Shown piece after piece: positions 12,265 through 23,665 of a DNA stretch of 64,000 nt. The position numbers and the translations under genes were made by a program. Within the stretch, counting starts at the first letter, position 1. The number at the start of each line of letters is the position of its first letter. Origin of the DNA: Molanna angustata. Taxonomy: Eukaryota > Arthropoda > Insecta > Trichoptera > Molannidae. The stretch lies in contig OY754964.1 in the NCBI GenBank assembly GCA_963576475.1, forward strand, positions 8,161,986 to 8,225,985, read 5' to 3'. Under the pieces are notes generated by a model. That model saw only the letters and a program-made list of their open reading frames with translations, was not told the origin of the DNA and ran no database searches.

Positions 12265-12475
12265 TTTATAATAATAATAGTAATAAACACTTCCTTGCAC
12301 CCCGTGGAAGTGGCAAGTTTGTTGCCATATGGTAATTTCTTCCAATAAACCAAAATTTCTCGTTTTTTTTGTTGTTTTAAAAACGACCATACATTCTATA
12401 CTATTGAACCAAATTTTCTTGGAAGAGATTGTCTTATGGCAATCAATTCGCCTTTGCCATTCATTCATTCATTAT
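12265..12475 (-). mobile_element. Family A SINE tail fragments in inverted arrangement
   Basis: 12265-12350 carries the family A tail on the minus strand (cacttccttgcacc, then gtttgttgccatatggtaat). 12420-12455 has a second, plus-strand piece (ggaagagattg ... caattcgcc). Both lack the tRNA head. Confidence 0.55.
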
Positions 12476-12840
12476 TGGCTCCACATCATAGGGTGGGAGT
12501 TATCCTCCAAAAGAAGTCTACGCCATTCTAATCTGCTGGTTGCTCAATCTCTCCAATTGACCAGGAAGTCTTAATCTTAGCTTGAGTCTCCCTCTACGTC
12601 TCTGGTCTATAGTGGAGAACTCTGCCAGCGGGCAGTTGTTCATTCATTTTCTCCACATGTCCAATACATCTGAGTCTTCCAATAATGCTGAATCCTTTGA
12701 TGTCCACACTATCATATAGCTGGTATATAACTCGTGATTGTACGTGATTCTCCACACACCAACCTCACAAACAGCTCCATAATTTCGCCGCAGGATAATT
12801 CTTTCAAAAAGTGATTGGTCCTCATCTCTTTCAGTTATAA
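12476..12840 (-). pseudogene. LINE reverse-transcriptase C-terminal relic
   Basis: Minus-strand frames read ILRRNYGA, GVWRI-like and YNHELY-like blocks, the pattern ILR.I.GP....GVWRIRYN.EL of non-LTR polymerases that also appears at 52230-52500. Stops and frame changes are frequent. It ends next to the SINE fragments. Confidence 0.55.
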
Positions 12841-12869
12841 AAAGAGTCCAGGGACCCTATTCTCAATCT

Positions 12870-13500
12870 CGCACTATCGATGTCGTATACGACATATTAT
12901 TACTTTCGCACGATTTCTATAAAATGCTTGGCTCTTCGAAACAAGGCACAAGGCACTCTCAAGAAGTCTGAGCTCCACATAATGTCAAGGGACAATTTAT
13001 TCCATTGTAAAGACCCGTTCACACTGAAACCGCGAGCATAGTAAGTCGCCTTATTGACTCTGCCCAATTCTTTTAAAGATTTGGTACTCTGTTACCCAGA
13101 TGATCTCAATGTAAGCTGTATTCCTGATGGTATCATTCATTTGGCACAGTTCTTGAATGTAGTGTGGAGCCAAGTCGTTCATAGCTTTTAACACCTTCAG
13201 GCATACCTAATACTCCACACGTTCTGAACATTTCAACCAGTGTAGTTCGTCAATAAAAGGTATTATGTGACATATTTTGTTGGTTCCGTATAGCAACCTC
13301 GCAGCTGCGTTAAAACTATTTGCAGATAATATAATCTATCATGCTGATAATTTGGCAAACCCGCATGAATAGCATTACAGTAATCCAGCCTTGACACAAA
13401 AAATGCATTTATAAGCATTTTAGCTTCGTTTTTGGGTAAGCTCCGGCGGACACTTTTCAATTGTATCAGATGAAAGAAACAAGAGCTAACGGTATTTGAT
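12870..13500 (-). pseudogene. CR1/L2-type LINE 3' relic
   Basis: On the minus strand the frame at 13263-13460 contains LINAFFVSRLDYCNAIHAGL, the conserved V.SRLDYCN...GLP motif after the polymerase domain of CR1/L2 elements. Downstream, other frames read LHWLK..ERVEY, VLKAMNDLAPHYIQEL and FERVFT-like stretches in the order expected for the C-terminus. Several stops and frameshifts show it is inactive. Confidence 0.7.
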
Positions 13501-13589
13501 GGTGTAAGTTGTTAATCTTTCCTTTGATGTTAATCGGAGTATTTTCAATACGACATATTTATATTATACTGTGAGAAATAGATAACTAA

Positions 13590-13795
13590 GGGGGCAAGTT
13601 TGTTTCACAGGCGGATTCAAAACCATCCATGTTTTCATGCATCCATGTCATCACGAATATAATTATCATATGGAGTTCTATAACATCTTATACAATTATC
13701 TTATAGATGTTATAGAACTCTATAAGATAATTGTATACATGATATGGGTAAACATGGATAGTTTTGATTTCGCAAGTTGAGCAGACTTGCCCCCC
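13590..13795. mobile_element. Short palindromic MITE-like element
   Basis: Ends are GGGGGCAAGT... and its complement ...ACTTGCCCCC. Inside, further inverted matches flank a centre made of agttctataacatc and its complement, so most of the 206 bp can fold on itself. No coding capacity. The target duplication is not clear. Confidence 0.55.
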
Positions 13796-14502
13796 AGATC
13801 TTGGTGGCATACGCCAGCATTTGTATGATTGCCTTTGTAGACTTGTTTATTACTAAATAAAAGGAATTAAGAAACAAACAATGATTGAATTTAAAATCGT
13901 TCTCCAATTTTTAACTATTGGATTTATAAAATTTATTTTATATATAAATTTTAATGCGCAACAATTTATTATATATAAAGTGTTGGATTAACAAATAAAT
14001 AAATTGTAGTGCGTATAAAATTCTATTGGAAAAGATAATTGACTTTCGATTTCGAACCACATGTGGTAATAAGTTATTACGATATAGAGGTATTATTTGT
14101 TGTTTCTTTGGTCAAAGAGATTTATAAAAGTTTTTCTCTCGAACCAATAAACATCTTCCACATTATTGACTCCATAAATTCACCAACTAACTGTAGGTAC
14201 AGATACTGTAGTCGATTTCAAAAGTCACATTCGCTATTTAACACTTAAAATACGAGTTCGATATTCGGTTGTAAATTCAGCCACCTCATGTCGTCACCAC
14301 AAAAACCATAATACCGCTTTGTTTAAATACATTGAAGAAATCAACTTATGTAGGTAACATTAATTCGATAATAAAAAAAGAAATATAAAAAAAAATTAAA
14401 CAATACACTGAAAACGAAATGTATACTTTTAGATTGTTCTTGACATAGTCATGTCATGGTATTATTTCAATAATATTAAATTTTTCTTTCAATTCCTATA
14501 AG
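13796..14502. other. AT-rich stretch, no gene recognised
   Basis: No coding or repeat signal beyond AT-rich composition. Confidence 0.4.
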
Positions 14503-14534
14503 TACTCATTTTATATACAGGGTGTATCATGAGG

Positions 14535-14705
14535 AGTGGTGGTGGCAGAGCGGTTTACGCGCTGGATTAGTAATCTAGAGGTGGCGAGATCGAATCCTGG
14601 CACGACCGATTTCGTTCACCTATAGCACAAGCATTTATGCTTAATTTAGGGAATGTATGAGGATGTATAATGTATATGTACTCAAGAAAATATTCATTCT
14701 TTTAA
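14535..14705 (+). mobile_element. tRNA-derived SINE, family B
   Basis: The head GTGGTGGCAGAGCGGTTTAC and CGAGATCGAATCCTGGC resemble a Ser/Leu-type tRNA with A and B boxes. The body contains atttcgttcacctatagc and tagggaatgtatgaggatgt. Sister copies: 41728-41880 (+) and 50885-51035 (-). It lies between two near-identical 32-bp repeats (14503-14534 and 14711-14742, 30/32 matching), which look like a long target-site duplication. Confidence 0.8.
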
Positions 14706-14742
14706 AAAAATACTCATTTGATATACATGGTGTATCATGAGG

Positions 14743-15639
14743 GGTGAATCATCCGAAGCAGGGCGGTAGGGGACATCAATACCTATCAATATAACCCACA
14801 TGTATGTTCAGCGATATAGGGTGGTTCAAAAGTTACACAGAGTTGAAGAGAATCGCTGATGGCCGAGTGCAAAGTGGAAGACAGATACGGCGCATTACTA
14901 TCAGAATTCTCCCATTGAGTTATTTGATTCCAGTGATCTTCGTCATTTTTCTTATTCATAACTCATAAAAATCTGAAGTCGATGACAGTCATATATGTAT
15001 ATTGTAGCTGCACCTTGTCAGCTGCAATATGTATAGCCTAATGATTCTCGAATACTCCCGACCGACGATTAACGAAGATCAACGAATCATATGTAGCCCA
15101 CCGCTGCATGTTGATACAAACCAATGTACCAACAGATATTTTATTCATGTGTTGATCGTTCAATAGAGTAGCGTTTAATCTTTATCTATTAGTTGCGAGC
15201 CACGACATCACAAAATTATTAAGCTTTTATTTATATTGTAATTTCATTTATTTCGAATGAAACCCGTGAAAAAAGCATATTTATACCCTTCTGAATTGCT
15301 ATTTAAAGAATTTGAGGTCCTTGACATCAGAAAACTTTACATAAAAATGTATTACACAAAACTATACAAAAACTAACAGCCACGTTCCCCAAAACCATAT
15401 TATACATAAAACTAGACAAACTGTAGGAAATCTTGAAGTACCTAGTACCTAGAATGAAAACCACACTAGGACAAAAAACAATACATACCTAGCACCTTAA
15501 CTACATAATATGTTAAAACAAGACATACCAGAAATTTCAACTATCTCAACAATTAATTCAAACGAGTGGGTTGTGGCCAACACTAAACTCTCCACTACGT
15601 AGATAACAAATACCTAATAATTACCCATAAATACATACA
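14743..15639. other. Stretch without recognised gene
   Basis: No coding frame of note. 15555-15600 has ggttgtggccaacactaaac, a short dispersed word also found at 63408-63440 and in variants within 59735-60440. Confidence 0.4.
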
Positions 15640-15920
15640 TACCATCACACCATGTCCCTCACGTGGTACGCAGAGAGAACCGAACGCCACATTTTCCTAT
15701 CTTGACACACATTGCCTAGTCAATATTCATGCATCGTCTCATAAATGTTCATCTGTTATTCATGCTTCTAATATTTCCGTCATTCAGTATCTCGTTCACA
15801 TGGTCGTGCCATCCCTTTCTTGGGCGTCCCTGACCTCTTAATCCATTCCTTTCCGCATTGTATATTTTCTTCCTCAGGTGTTCCTCATTCATTCTCCCCA
15901 TGTGGCTCATTCCTTCATGT
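15640..15920 (-). pseudogene. RTE-like LINE 3' end
   Basis: The minus strand reads a MNEEHLRKKIYNAERNGLRG-like stretch and a GRPRKGWHDHV-like stretch, then ends in a 3' UTR with ttctctctgcgtac and tggtgtgatggtatgtatgt. The same protein and UTR pattern is on the plus strand at 62474-62940 (GRPRKEWHDHV). This is a 5'-truncated copy of one family. Confidence 0.65.
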
Positions 15921-16888
15921 AATTACCTAAGTACCTATATTAATTAAAAACATAACACGATTTTGATTTTTTTAAATTTGATTATTATCATGCATTATTG
16001 GCAAAAAAAAATATTTTTAATTATTTATAACAATTTGCGAACCAACTGTCGCAAGTTGTTATAATATGTAGGTACCTATAGTGTTGAAGCATATCAACCT
16101 ATAAGAGAAGGTACTCATACATACAATTTGTATCAAAAAATTCTCCTATATATTGTTCATACATAAATATCGATTAAAAGAAACATAATTATTGAAAGGA
16201 TATTATATTTTTCTTTTAAGGTTGGCAAACTCTGAATGCAGTTTTGTGAAAATTCTTTTTTTTTGCATAAATAATTCAAACAAAATGAAAATATCTCAAA
16301 TTTCCAGGTTGTGAGAGCATTTTTAAAGTTTTAACAGATGAAATCATAGAGAAATAATTAACCGTTGTCTATGGAAAACTAATCAGCTCTAAGTTTATGT
16401 ACTTCACACATATGGTATCAAGATGAAGTTCATCAGTCTTTTGGTTTGGGCTGTACAGAGGACACAAATTTTCAAATTTGTGTACGGCATACGGCATACA
16501 CACAAAAACATCACGATGAAACTCAAAGTATACACTCTCTAAATGATACCCATTGAGAAATTGATGTAAAAAAATATGCTTAAAAATTGTGAAATCATGA
16601 CTCTCTACTATTCCATAGTTGGTAGTGGAGAGTAAAAAATATATGTACTGGCACTACGACACAGGCATTGTCCTAGTGGAGTGTCTTATCCAGAAAACAT
16701 TTGCAAAACATAAACACTATAATGAGTAAGTGAAGAGGAAAAAAAACATAAACTTTAATTTTAAGTTAATTATAGTACTATAGGTACATTTTATTTACTA
16801 CCTTAACAAGTTATATTGTGCATACATAATATATTATAATATTTGTAAAAAAAAGGATTTATATTAAATAAATATAAATAAATAAATA
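15921..16888. other. AT-rich DNA with dispersed family F and a 3' (AAAT)n tract
   Basis: 16190-16660 resembles 10885-11280 and 63489-64000 (words such as tctatggaaaactaatcag and gtatca.gatgaag). The right end (16860-16890) is an (AAAT)n-like run typical of a LINE tail. The BEL composite inserted at its edge. Confidence 0.45.
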
Positions 16889-16893
16889 AACAG
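16889..16893. repeat. 5-bp target-site duplication, left copy
   Basis: aacag immediately before the outer LTR, repeated as aacag at 27806-27810 after the other outer LTR. Five bases is the usual duplication length for Pao/BEL integration. It shows that everything from 16894 to 27805 behaves as one insertion. Confidence 0.85.
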
Positions 16894-17284
16894 TGAAGAC
16901 GCGAATATGAAATTAAAGATAAAGATAAAGTAGAAGTGAAAAGTGGACTGTATTTTTAAAGGGCGTTTCGTTGCAACCACTGCAAGGCAAAGGAAGGATA
17001 AAGGAACACTCACTTACTTGACTTTTCTTTGGTGCTCTGCCTTGTTAGATGGTCACAACTTTCACTAGGATCCCACACACACACACGCGGTAAGAAAATA
17101 ATTATGGCGAATTTCGGTGAGTTATGAGGAGCGGTAAAACGGGTGAGATGTGGGTGGTGTCGACAGGACGCGGTTTGAAAGAAGACTGATTTTGGATGTA
17201 GGGTGGGCAGCAGTTGCAACAATATTATATGTCATTTGATATAAAAAATGCGACAATAATTATAATGACATATTGGCGTCAACA
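16894..17284 (-). repeat. BEL outer LTR (element 3' LTR)
   Basis: On the minus strand it runs TGTTGACGCC ... GCGTCTTCA, the canonical TG...CA termini. It carries a CA repeat. It is followed in the body by a purine-rich tract at 17285-17296 (minus GGGCGGGGAAAA), the expected plus-strand primer position. It reads the same as 27415-27805 by eye. Confidence 0.9.
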
Positions 17285-17296
17285 TTTTCCCCGCCC
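17285..17296 (-). other. Polypurine tract of body A
   Basis: GGGCGGGGAAAA on the minus strand directly abuts the LTR start TGTTG. This is the position and composition of the primer for plus-strand DNA synthesis. Confidence 0.85.
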
Positions 17297-17318
17297 TTAA
17301 AGGGTCACCTTTAAAAAG

Positions 17319-17425
17319 TTAAATGCGTGATGCGAATATGTATGATGCGATGCGTGGAAGTTTAAATAAAAGTGAAATGCGTGATGCAAGTATGTATGTA
17401 GGATGCGTGGAAGTATACATAAAAA
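17319..17425. repeat. Two-copy ~55-bp repeat near the 3' end of body A
   Basis: Two units with aatgcgtgatgc, gtatgtatg and gatgcgtggaagt. Body B has three units at the matching place (22062-22230), a copy-number difference between sister bodies. Confidence 0.7.
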
Positions 17426-17517
17426 AAAATATATATAACAAAGTAAATAATGTTAAATATATATTAAATATAATAAGATAAAAATAAAATATATGAACAA
17501 TACAAATATAAGATAAA

Positions 17518-18855
17518 TCATTGTGTTGGTAGAGGACACAAACGTGTTACCGGTCGCACGAGTGTGCCCCTTGCATTTTTAACAGTGACAACGCGAATAA
17601 TATTGTCTTTTGAAGGATGTACCTTTTCAATTATACCCAAAGGCCATGAAAGAGTTGGAGAACTGTCATTATTTATTATAACGATCGTTCCAACCTCAAT
17701 TGGAACGGATGGTCTATTCCACTTTTGTCGCACCTGCAGCTGATGTAAGTATTCAGTTCTCCAGCGACGCCAGAAAGACTGTACTAACTGATCCAACAGA
17801 CTATGTCTTTGAAGCAGATTGTTCGCGGTTGACTCCACATAAGGTGCTGGTAGAGCGCGAAGCGGTAAGGTATTTAAAAAATGAGCCGGCGTTAGAGCTG
17901 AAAGCTCAGAAGGGTCAGCGCTGAGTACAGTGAGAGGGCGTGAATTCAACAAACACTCTACCTGTGTCAGAACAGTAATCAACTCCTCGTAACTGAGGAT
18001 TTGTTGTCCAATCACTTTGAACAGGTGATTTTTTACTGATTTTACTGCACTTTCCCAACATCCACCAAAATGTGGTGCAGCAGGCGGTATAAATTTGAAC
18101 TCTATGCGATTTTCAGAAAGCTCCTTTTCAAAAGGAACGCGATATTCTTTTGAAATAAAATTATATAACTGTCGTAAATAATTCCTGGTACCTACAAAAT
18201 TTCTAGCGTTATCTGAATATATATATTTTACTGGGCCACGACGTGACAGAAAACGTTTTAAAGCGGAAAGAAAACTAACCGTACTGAGATCAGTTGCGAC
18301 CTCGATATGTAGAGCGCGTGTTGTCAGACAGGTAAATATGCAAAGATAGGCTTTGCGACTCTTAACGCCACGAGCGCGTATAGGTGTATAATTTATAGGT
18401 CCTGCGTAGTCACATCCTGTATGAATAAAGGCTTTTACTGATGGGGTTACACGTTGAACGGGAAGGTCTGACATCAATGGAAATTGTGAACGTGGCTTTG
18501 ACTTAAAACATATATTGCATTTATTTATTCTGGTGCGTATAACACGCCTAGCTGCTAATATCCAGAACCTTTGTCTTAATATTGACATAAGAAGTTCAGG
18601 GCCAGCATGTAAATATTTCTTATGGTAATAGTCTACTATTGAATCGTGGCGGGGAAGTATAATTGGATGTTTATGTGCGTATTTCTCGGCTGAGTTGCAT
18701 AAACGACCACCGACGCGGATAATGTCATCACTTAAAAAGGCCTTAAGTCTCAAGAAAGCGGAAGAGCAATTTTTCTCAGCTCGTAAATGTTTAATTTCTA
18801 TTAAAAAATGCCTACGTTGTATATCACGGACTATCATTTGCTCAGATATCTCCAA
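17518..18855 (-). pseudogene. BEL Pol integrase region, body A
   Basis: This 445-codon frame is the C-terminal part of a Pao/BEL polyprotein. A zinc-binding-like NKCNICFK block precedes the catalytic core, where the acidic triad is visible as CDYAGPI (Asp), YSDNARNFVG (Asp) and FGGCWESAVK (Glu). After it comes the WRRWRTEYL block and a C-terminal domain ending in LCPLPTQ. The frame is separated from the RT-RNase H frame by a frameshift; the apparent ATG is inside the original protein and is not a real start. In a functional element integrase inserts the cDNA with 5-bp staggers. Body B shares the frame break, so it predates their split. Confidence 0.85.
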
Positions 18856-21051
18856 ATCGGTGCGGTAATTGAAAATAAGGGTCTACGCGGAATTCTTTTG
18901 ATAAACTTGCCTACGTATGCTACGACTCGGAGAAGCTTACTCCAGGAGGATACGCGAGAGGTGAGGTCCTGAATAACAGATCTAACTTCAGAATCTGTAG
19001 TGACAGGGTAAGCGGTTATCTTTTCTTCCGGCAAGTTTTCCACTTCAATGTTCTTGCCCTTGTTCACAGGCCACTGCGAAGGATCTAACACAAGCCAAGG
19101 CGGACCCTGAGACCAGAGTGGATGATGGGATAGCTTTCCAGGCAACAAGCCACGTGACAAACAATCTGCAGGATTGTCACTTCCGGCAACATGGAAAAAA
19201 TGCTTTGCGGGAAAATTATCAAGTGTCTTAACGACACGATTGGCAACAAATATTTGCCAGCGGTGCGGTGAGGAGTTAAGCCAACATAGCGTTACTTGAG
19301 AATCAGTAAACGCATATACTTCAGAAATTGGAAAGCGTTGATTATAAGTATCATATACACGTCTTAGTAGTTTTGATAACAATTCAACCGCGCAGAGTTC
19401 AAGCCGTGCAATAGATAATGTCTTAACTGGCGAAACCTTTGACTTGGCACAAACGAGCTGAATGCACACTGGCTGATTAATATTTGTAGTGTGTGTATAC
19501 ACTACTGCCCCGAATGCGCTCTCGCTTGCGTCTGAGAAGCCTATCAAACGAACGATGCTACTTTCAAATATTCCTAAATGACGTGGTATCTTTATTTCAT
19601 TTAGTAATGGGAGTTCTGAGCAGAATTTTTCCCACGTATTTATGATATGGCCGGGCGGTTTTTCGTCCCAATCTACCTTTGAGAGCCATAATTCTTTAAT
19701 CAGCAATTTTGCAAATAAGACCACGGGTGCTACGAAACCCATTATATCCCATATCCTTGCCACAGTAGCTAATATAACGCGTTTAGTACATGTTTTATTA
19801 GGAGCGGTAATTTTGAATTCAAAATTATCATTTACTTTTGACCAATTCAAGCCTAAAATCTTTTGTTGCATGACCTTATCAAATTCGACAGTTTCGCTAG
19901 CTCTATGTGTCACGGGAATGCTATTAATAACATTAGCAGAATTACTGCTCCACTTTATTAAATCAAACTGGCCACGTTTAAACAATTCAATTAACTGACT
20001 AGATGCGGACACTCCCTGTTCTTCGGTCATAACACTAAAAACGACATCGTCCATATAGATATAATTGTTAGCTATTTCTTTTGCGAGAGGAAACAAGTCA
20101 CCGTCATCTTTGACGAGTTGCTGAATGACGCGAAGCGCGTGGTATGGACTAGACTTGAGACCAAAACAAACTCTATTAAACTGGTATGTAGTAAGCTGAT
20201 CCTGAGGTTTAAAACGATAAATAATCCGTTGGAAACGACGATCCCGAGCATTCATTATTTGTAAAAACATTTGCTTGCAATCTGCAGAGAGTGCTATGTG
20301 GAATAACCGAAAATTTAAAATAATGGTAAACAGATCACCTTGTAAATTCTGGCCGCAGTGGAGGACATCATTGAGTGATAATCCCGAACTAGTTTTACAG
20401 CTTGCGTCGAGAACCATACGTAGTTTGGTTGTGGACTTATCTTCGCGTACTACGCCGTGGTGTGGTATAATATATAAGGGATAGTTAAAATTATCTTCAG
20501 CCGGCGCGGGTGATAAATATCCTTTGTCCAGATATTCACGAATAACTGTATCATACGCAGATCGGAACACATGAGAACTTTCGAGTTTCCTCTCAAGACT
20601 CAAGAAACGCTTCTTTGCGGTATCAAAAGAATCTCCGAGCGAGAAAACGTCACCACGAAAGGGTAGCGCTACTATGTATCTGCCATCGCTATCCCGCTTG
20701 GTAGTTTTTTGAAAGAAATATTCGCACTCAATCTCCTCTGGAGAATGAGTGGGCGGTGTGGCGGTAGGCAATTCATCAATCTGCCAGAAGCGTTTGATTA
20801 AAGTATTTATTTCTAATTCATTATCATCACATAATGTGCTACAGCAAGCTACGGTCATGTTATCGCGTTTTAATAAAACGGGAGCTCTTCCCATGACAAC
20901 ATAGCCGAGAGTGGTTTGTATAGCTCTAGGGATTGTTTCGGAATGACCCTTTACTATATTAGGTAACAGAAGTTGTGAAAACAGCGAGGCACCGATCAAG
21001 ACATCAATCTGTGTAGTGCGGCGTAGTGCGGAGCCGACCAGAAAATCTTCC
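18834..21051 (-). pseudogene. BEL Pol protease end, RT and RNase H, body A
   Basis: A 721-codon frame from the internal Met at 20999 stays open upstream to the junction near 21051. The beginning, IDVLIGASLFSQLL, is the end of the aspartic-protease-like region. RT follows, with LRMVLDASCK, CFGLKSSPYHALR and the catalytic YMDD box. RNase H follows, with FSDASESAFGAVVY, TDSQVTLCWL and SDNPADCLSRG. It stops after PIWRYLSK because of a frameshift also present in body B. Gag and the start of protease are missing, replaced by an antisense DCAF10 segment. RT would copy the element RNA in cytoplasmic particles; this copy cannot make the full polyprotein. Confidence 0.88.
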
Positions 21052-21615
21052 CAGCTGAAGATACATCAGAATGCCAAGAGACTGCTTTATTATGTACAAG
21101 AACCTAACCTAGGAAAAGGTTTTATTAAGGAATTATGCTTTTCCGCCGATGGTAGACTGATCTGTTCTCCGTACTGATACGGCGTTCGTCTGCTCAGCTT
21201 GTCGGAGAACTTTTCTGAACTTCCTTTCTGCATACCAGACGAGGGGACATCCAACACTCTAGTGGAGCTGGGGCAGAGCATTCGGCACGTGGACCTCGTA
21301 GTAAGTTCCAAGTTTAGCCCCAGGCATTGTATGCTGGTCACCGGCTGTCTCGGAGGCAGGATCGTCTGGTATCAGCCTCACGCGTAGTAAATATCATAAC
21401 CATGCAAGACAGGATCAAGTTGCAAGGGGTGAATCAAATCGTGGTTTTAACATGCAGAGGATAACGGGAATCAGTACAGGAATAGCTGCTCCCGTCCAGG
21501 CGAGAGTCTCTCCTGTGATGGTTCCCACCACATCCGTCAACCAAAGGATAAGACCTTCAACGTCGGGCAGCACCCATCCAATTGAAAATGTGGAGGACAT
21601 GTCTGCTGAGCCATA
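21052..21615 (+). pseudogene. Captured 3' part of a DCAF10-like mRNA, antisense inside body A
   Basis: On the plus strand, opposite to the element, the frame reads LKIHQNAKRLLYYVQEPN, then KGFIKELCFSADGRLICSPY, and at the end GCLGGRIVWYQPHA with a stop at 21385-21387. From memory this matches the C-terminal WD-repeat region of DDB1- and CUL4-associated factor 10, a substrate receptor of the CUL4 ubiquitin ligase. The fragment holds about 110 codons plus a 228-bp presumed 3' UTR that ends exactly at the PBS (21616). An in-frame TGA at 21175-21177 sits where the family has Gly, so the copy is coding-dead. No intron is seen, consistent with an mRNA origin. Family assignment is strong; gene-level orthology needs a search. 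Confidence 0.8.
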
Positions 21616-21633
21616 TCCGGCTCGAAGGACCAT
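21616..21633 (-). other. Primer-binding site of body A, tRNA-Tyr type
   Basis: The plus strand reads atccggctcgaaggacca, the 18 terminal bases (positions 59-76) of a eukaryotic tRNA-Tyr including CCA. The element strand therefore has the complementary PBS, five bases after the middle LTR. Sequence inward of base 18 is DCAF10 3' UTR rather than an element leader. Confidence 0.85.
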
Positions 21634-21638
21634 AAAAT

Positions 21639-22027
21639 GATGACGCGGATATGTAATATAAAGAAAAAGATAAAGTAGAAGTGAAAAGTGGACTGTATTT
21701 TTAAAGGGCGTTTCGTTGCAAACACTGCAAGGCAAAGGAAGGATAAAGGAACACTCACTTACTTGACTTTTCCTTGGTGCTCTGCCTTGTTAGATGGTCA
21801 CAACTTGGTAGGATCCCACACACACACTCGCGGTAAGAAAACAATTATGGCGAATTTCGGTGAGTTATGAGGAGCGGTAAAACGGGTGAGATGTGGGTGG
21901 TGTCGACAGGACGCGGTTTGAAAGGAGACTGATTTTGGATGTAGGGTGGGCAGCAGTTGCAACAATATTATATGTCATTTGATATAAAAAATGTCACAAT
22001 AATTATAATGACATATTGGCGTCAACA
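21639..22027 (-). repeat. BEL middle LTR, shared by bodies A and B
   Basis: Serves as 5' LTR of body A and 3' LTR of body B. It differs from the outer LTRs by scattered substitutions and indels: gatgacgcggatatgtaata at the start, aacttggtagg for aactttcactagg, and gtcac for gcgac near the end. It thus represents an older or different lineage than the identical outer pair. Confidence 0.88.
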
Positions 22028-22039
22028 TTTTCCCCGCCC
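22028..22039 (-). other. Polypurine tract of body B
   Basis: Same GGGCGGGGAAAA tract next to the middle LTR as at the left end of body A. Confidence 0.85.
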
Positions 22040-22061
22040 TTAAAGGGTCACCTTTAAAAAG

Positions 22062-22230
22062 TTAAATGCGTGATGCGAATATGTATGATGCGATGCGTGG
22101 AAGTTTAAATAAAAGTGAAATGCGTGATGCAAGTATGTATGATGCGATGCGTGGAAGTTTAAATTAAAAAAAGTGAAATGCGTGATGCAAGTATGTATGT
22201 AGGATGCGTGGAAGTATACATAAAAAAAAT
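22062..22230. repeat. Three-copy ~55-bp repeat near the 3' end of body B
   Basis: One unit more than in body A; the extra unit spans roughly 22115-22175. Such copy-number shifts typically arise by slippage during reverse transcription. Confidence 0.7.
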
Positions 22231-22317
22231 ATATATAACAAAGTAAATAATGTTAAATATATATTAAATATAATAAGATAAATATAAAATATATGAACAA
22301 TACAAATATAAGATAAA

Positions 22318-23665
22318 TCATTGTGTTGGTAGAGGACACAAACGTGTTACCGGTCGCACGAGTGTGCCCCTTGCAGTTTTAACAGTGACAACGCGAATAA
22401 TATTGTCTTTTGAAGGATGTACCTTTTCAATTATACCCAAAGGCCATGAAAGAGTTGGAGAACTGTCATTATTTATTATAACGATCGTTCCAACCTCAAT
22501 TGGAACGGATGGTCTATTCCACTTTTGTCGCACCTGCAGCTGATGTAAGTATTCAGTTCTCCAGCGACGCCAGAAAGACTACTAACTGATCCAACAGACT
22601 ATGTCTTTGAAGCAGATTGTTCGCGGTTGACTCCACATAAGGTGCTGGTAGAGCGCGAAGCGGTAAGGTATTTAAAAAATGAGCCGGCGTTAGAGCTGAA
22701 AGCTCAGAAGGGTCAGCGCTGAGTACAGTGAGAGGGCGTGAATTCAACAAACACTCTACCTGTGTCAGAACAGTAATCAACTCCTCGTAACTGAGGATTT
22801 GTTGTCCAATCACTTTGAACAGGTGATTTTTTACTGATTTTACTGCACTTTCCCAACATCCACCAAAATGTGGTGCAGCAGGCGGTATAAATTTGAACTC
22901 TATGCGATTTTCAGAAAGCTCCTTTTCAAAAGGAACGCGATATTCTTTTGAAATAAAATTATATAACTGTCGTAAATAATTCCTGGTACCTACAAAATTT
23001 CTAGCGTTATCTGAATATATATATTTTACTGGGCCACGACGTGACAGAAAACGTTTTAAAGCGGAAAGAAAACTAACCGTACTGAGATCAGTTGCGACCT
23101 CGATATGTAGAGCGCGTGTTGTCAGACAGGTAAATATGCAAAGATAGGCTTTGCGACTCTTAACGCCACGAGCGCGTATAGGTGTATAATTTATAGGTCC
23201 TGCGTAGTCACATCCTGTATGAATAAAGGCTTTTACTGATGGGGTTACACGTTGAACGGGAAGGTCTGACATCAATGGAAATTGTGAACGTGGCTTTGAC
23301 TTAAAACATATATTGCATTTATTTATTCTGGTGCGTATAACACGCCTAGCTGCTAATATCCAGAACCTTTGTCTTAATATTGACATAAGAAGTTCAGGGC
23401 CAGCATGTAAATATTTCTTATGGTAATAGTCTACTATTGATTCGACAATTGAATCGTGGCGGGGAAGTATAATTGGATGTTTATGTGCGTATTTCTCGGC
23501 TGAGTTGCATAAACGACCACCGACGCGGATAATGTCATCACTTAAAAAGGCCTTAAGTCTCAAGAAAGCGGAAGAGCAATTTTTCTCAGCTCGTAAATGT
23601 TTAATTTCTATTAAAAAATGCCTACGTTGTATATCACGGACTATCATTTGCTCAGATATCTCCAA
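22318..23665 (-). pseudogene. BEL Pol integrase region, body B, frameshifted
   Basis: Nearly the same as body A integrase, with the same Asp, Asp, Glu core blocks. A 2-bp deletion near 22580 splits the frame into 22318-22533 and 22553-23665. A 12-bp insertion near 23446 adds four residues by duplicating a short block. The C-terminal domain is therefore out of frame. Confidence 0.85.

Noticed and set aside
18834..18855. Programmed frameshift between RNase H and integrase
   Set aside because: No slippery heptamer or pseudoknot was seen, and BEL elements usually encode these domains in one frame. A shared mutation is simpler.
21415..21758. Minus-strand hydrophobic frame resembling a membrane protein
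   Set aside because: It runs antisense through the presumed DCAF10 3' UTR and into the LTR, with no family match; chance is more likely.
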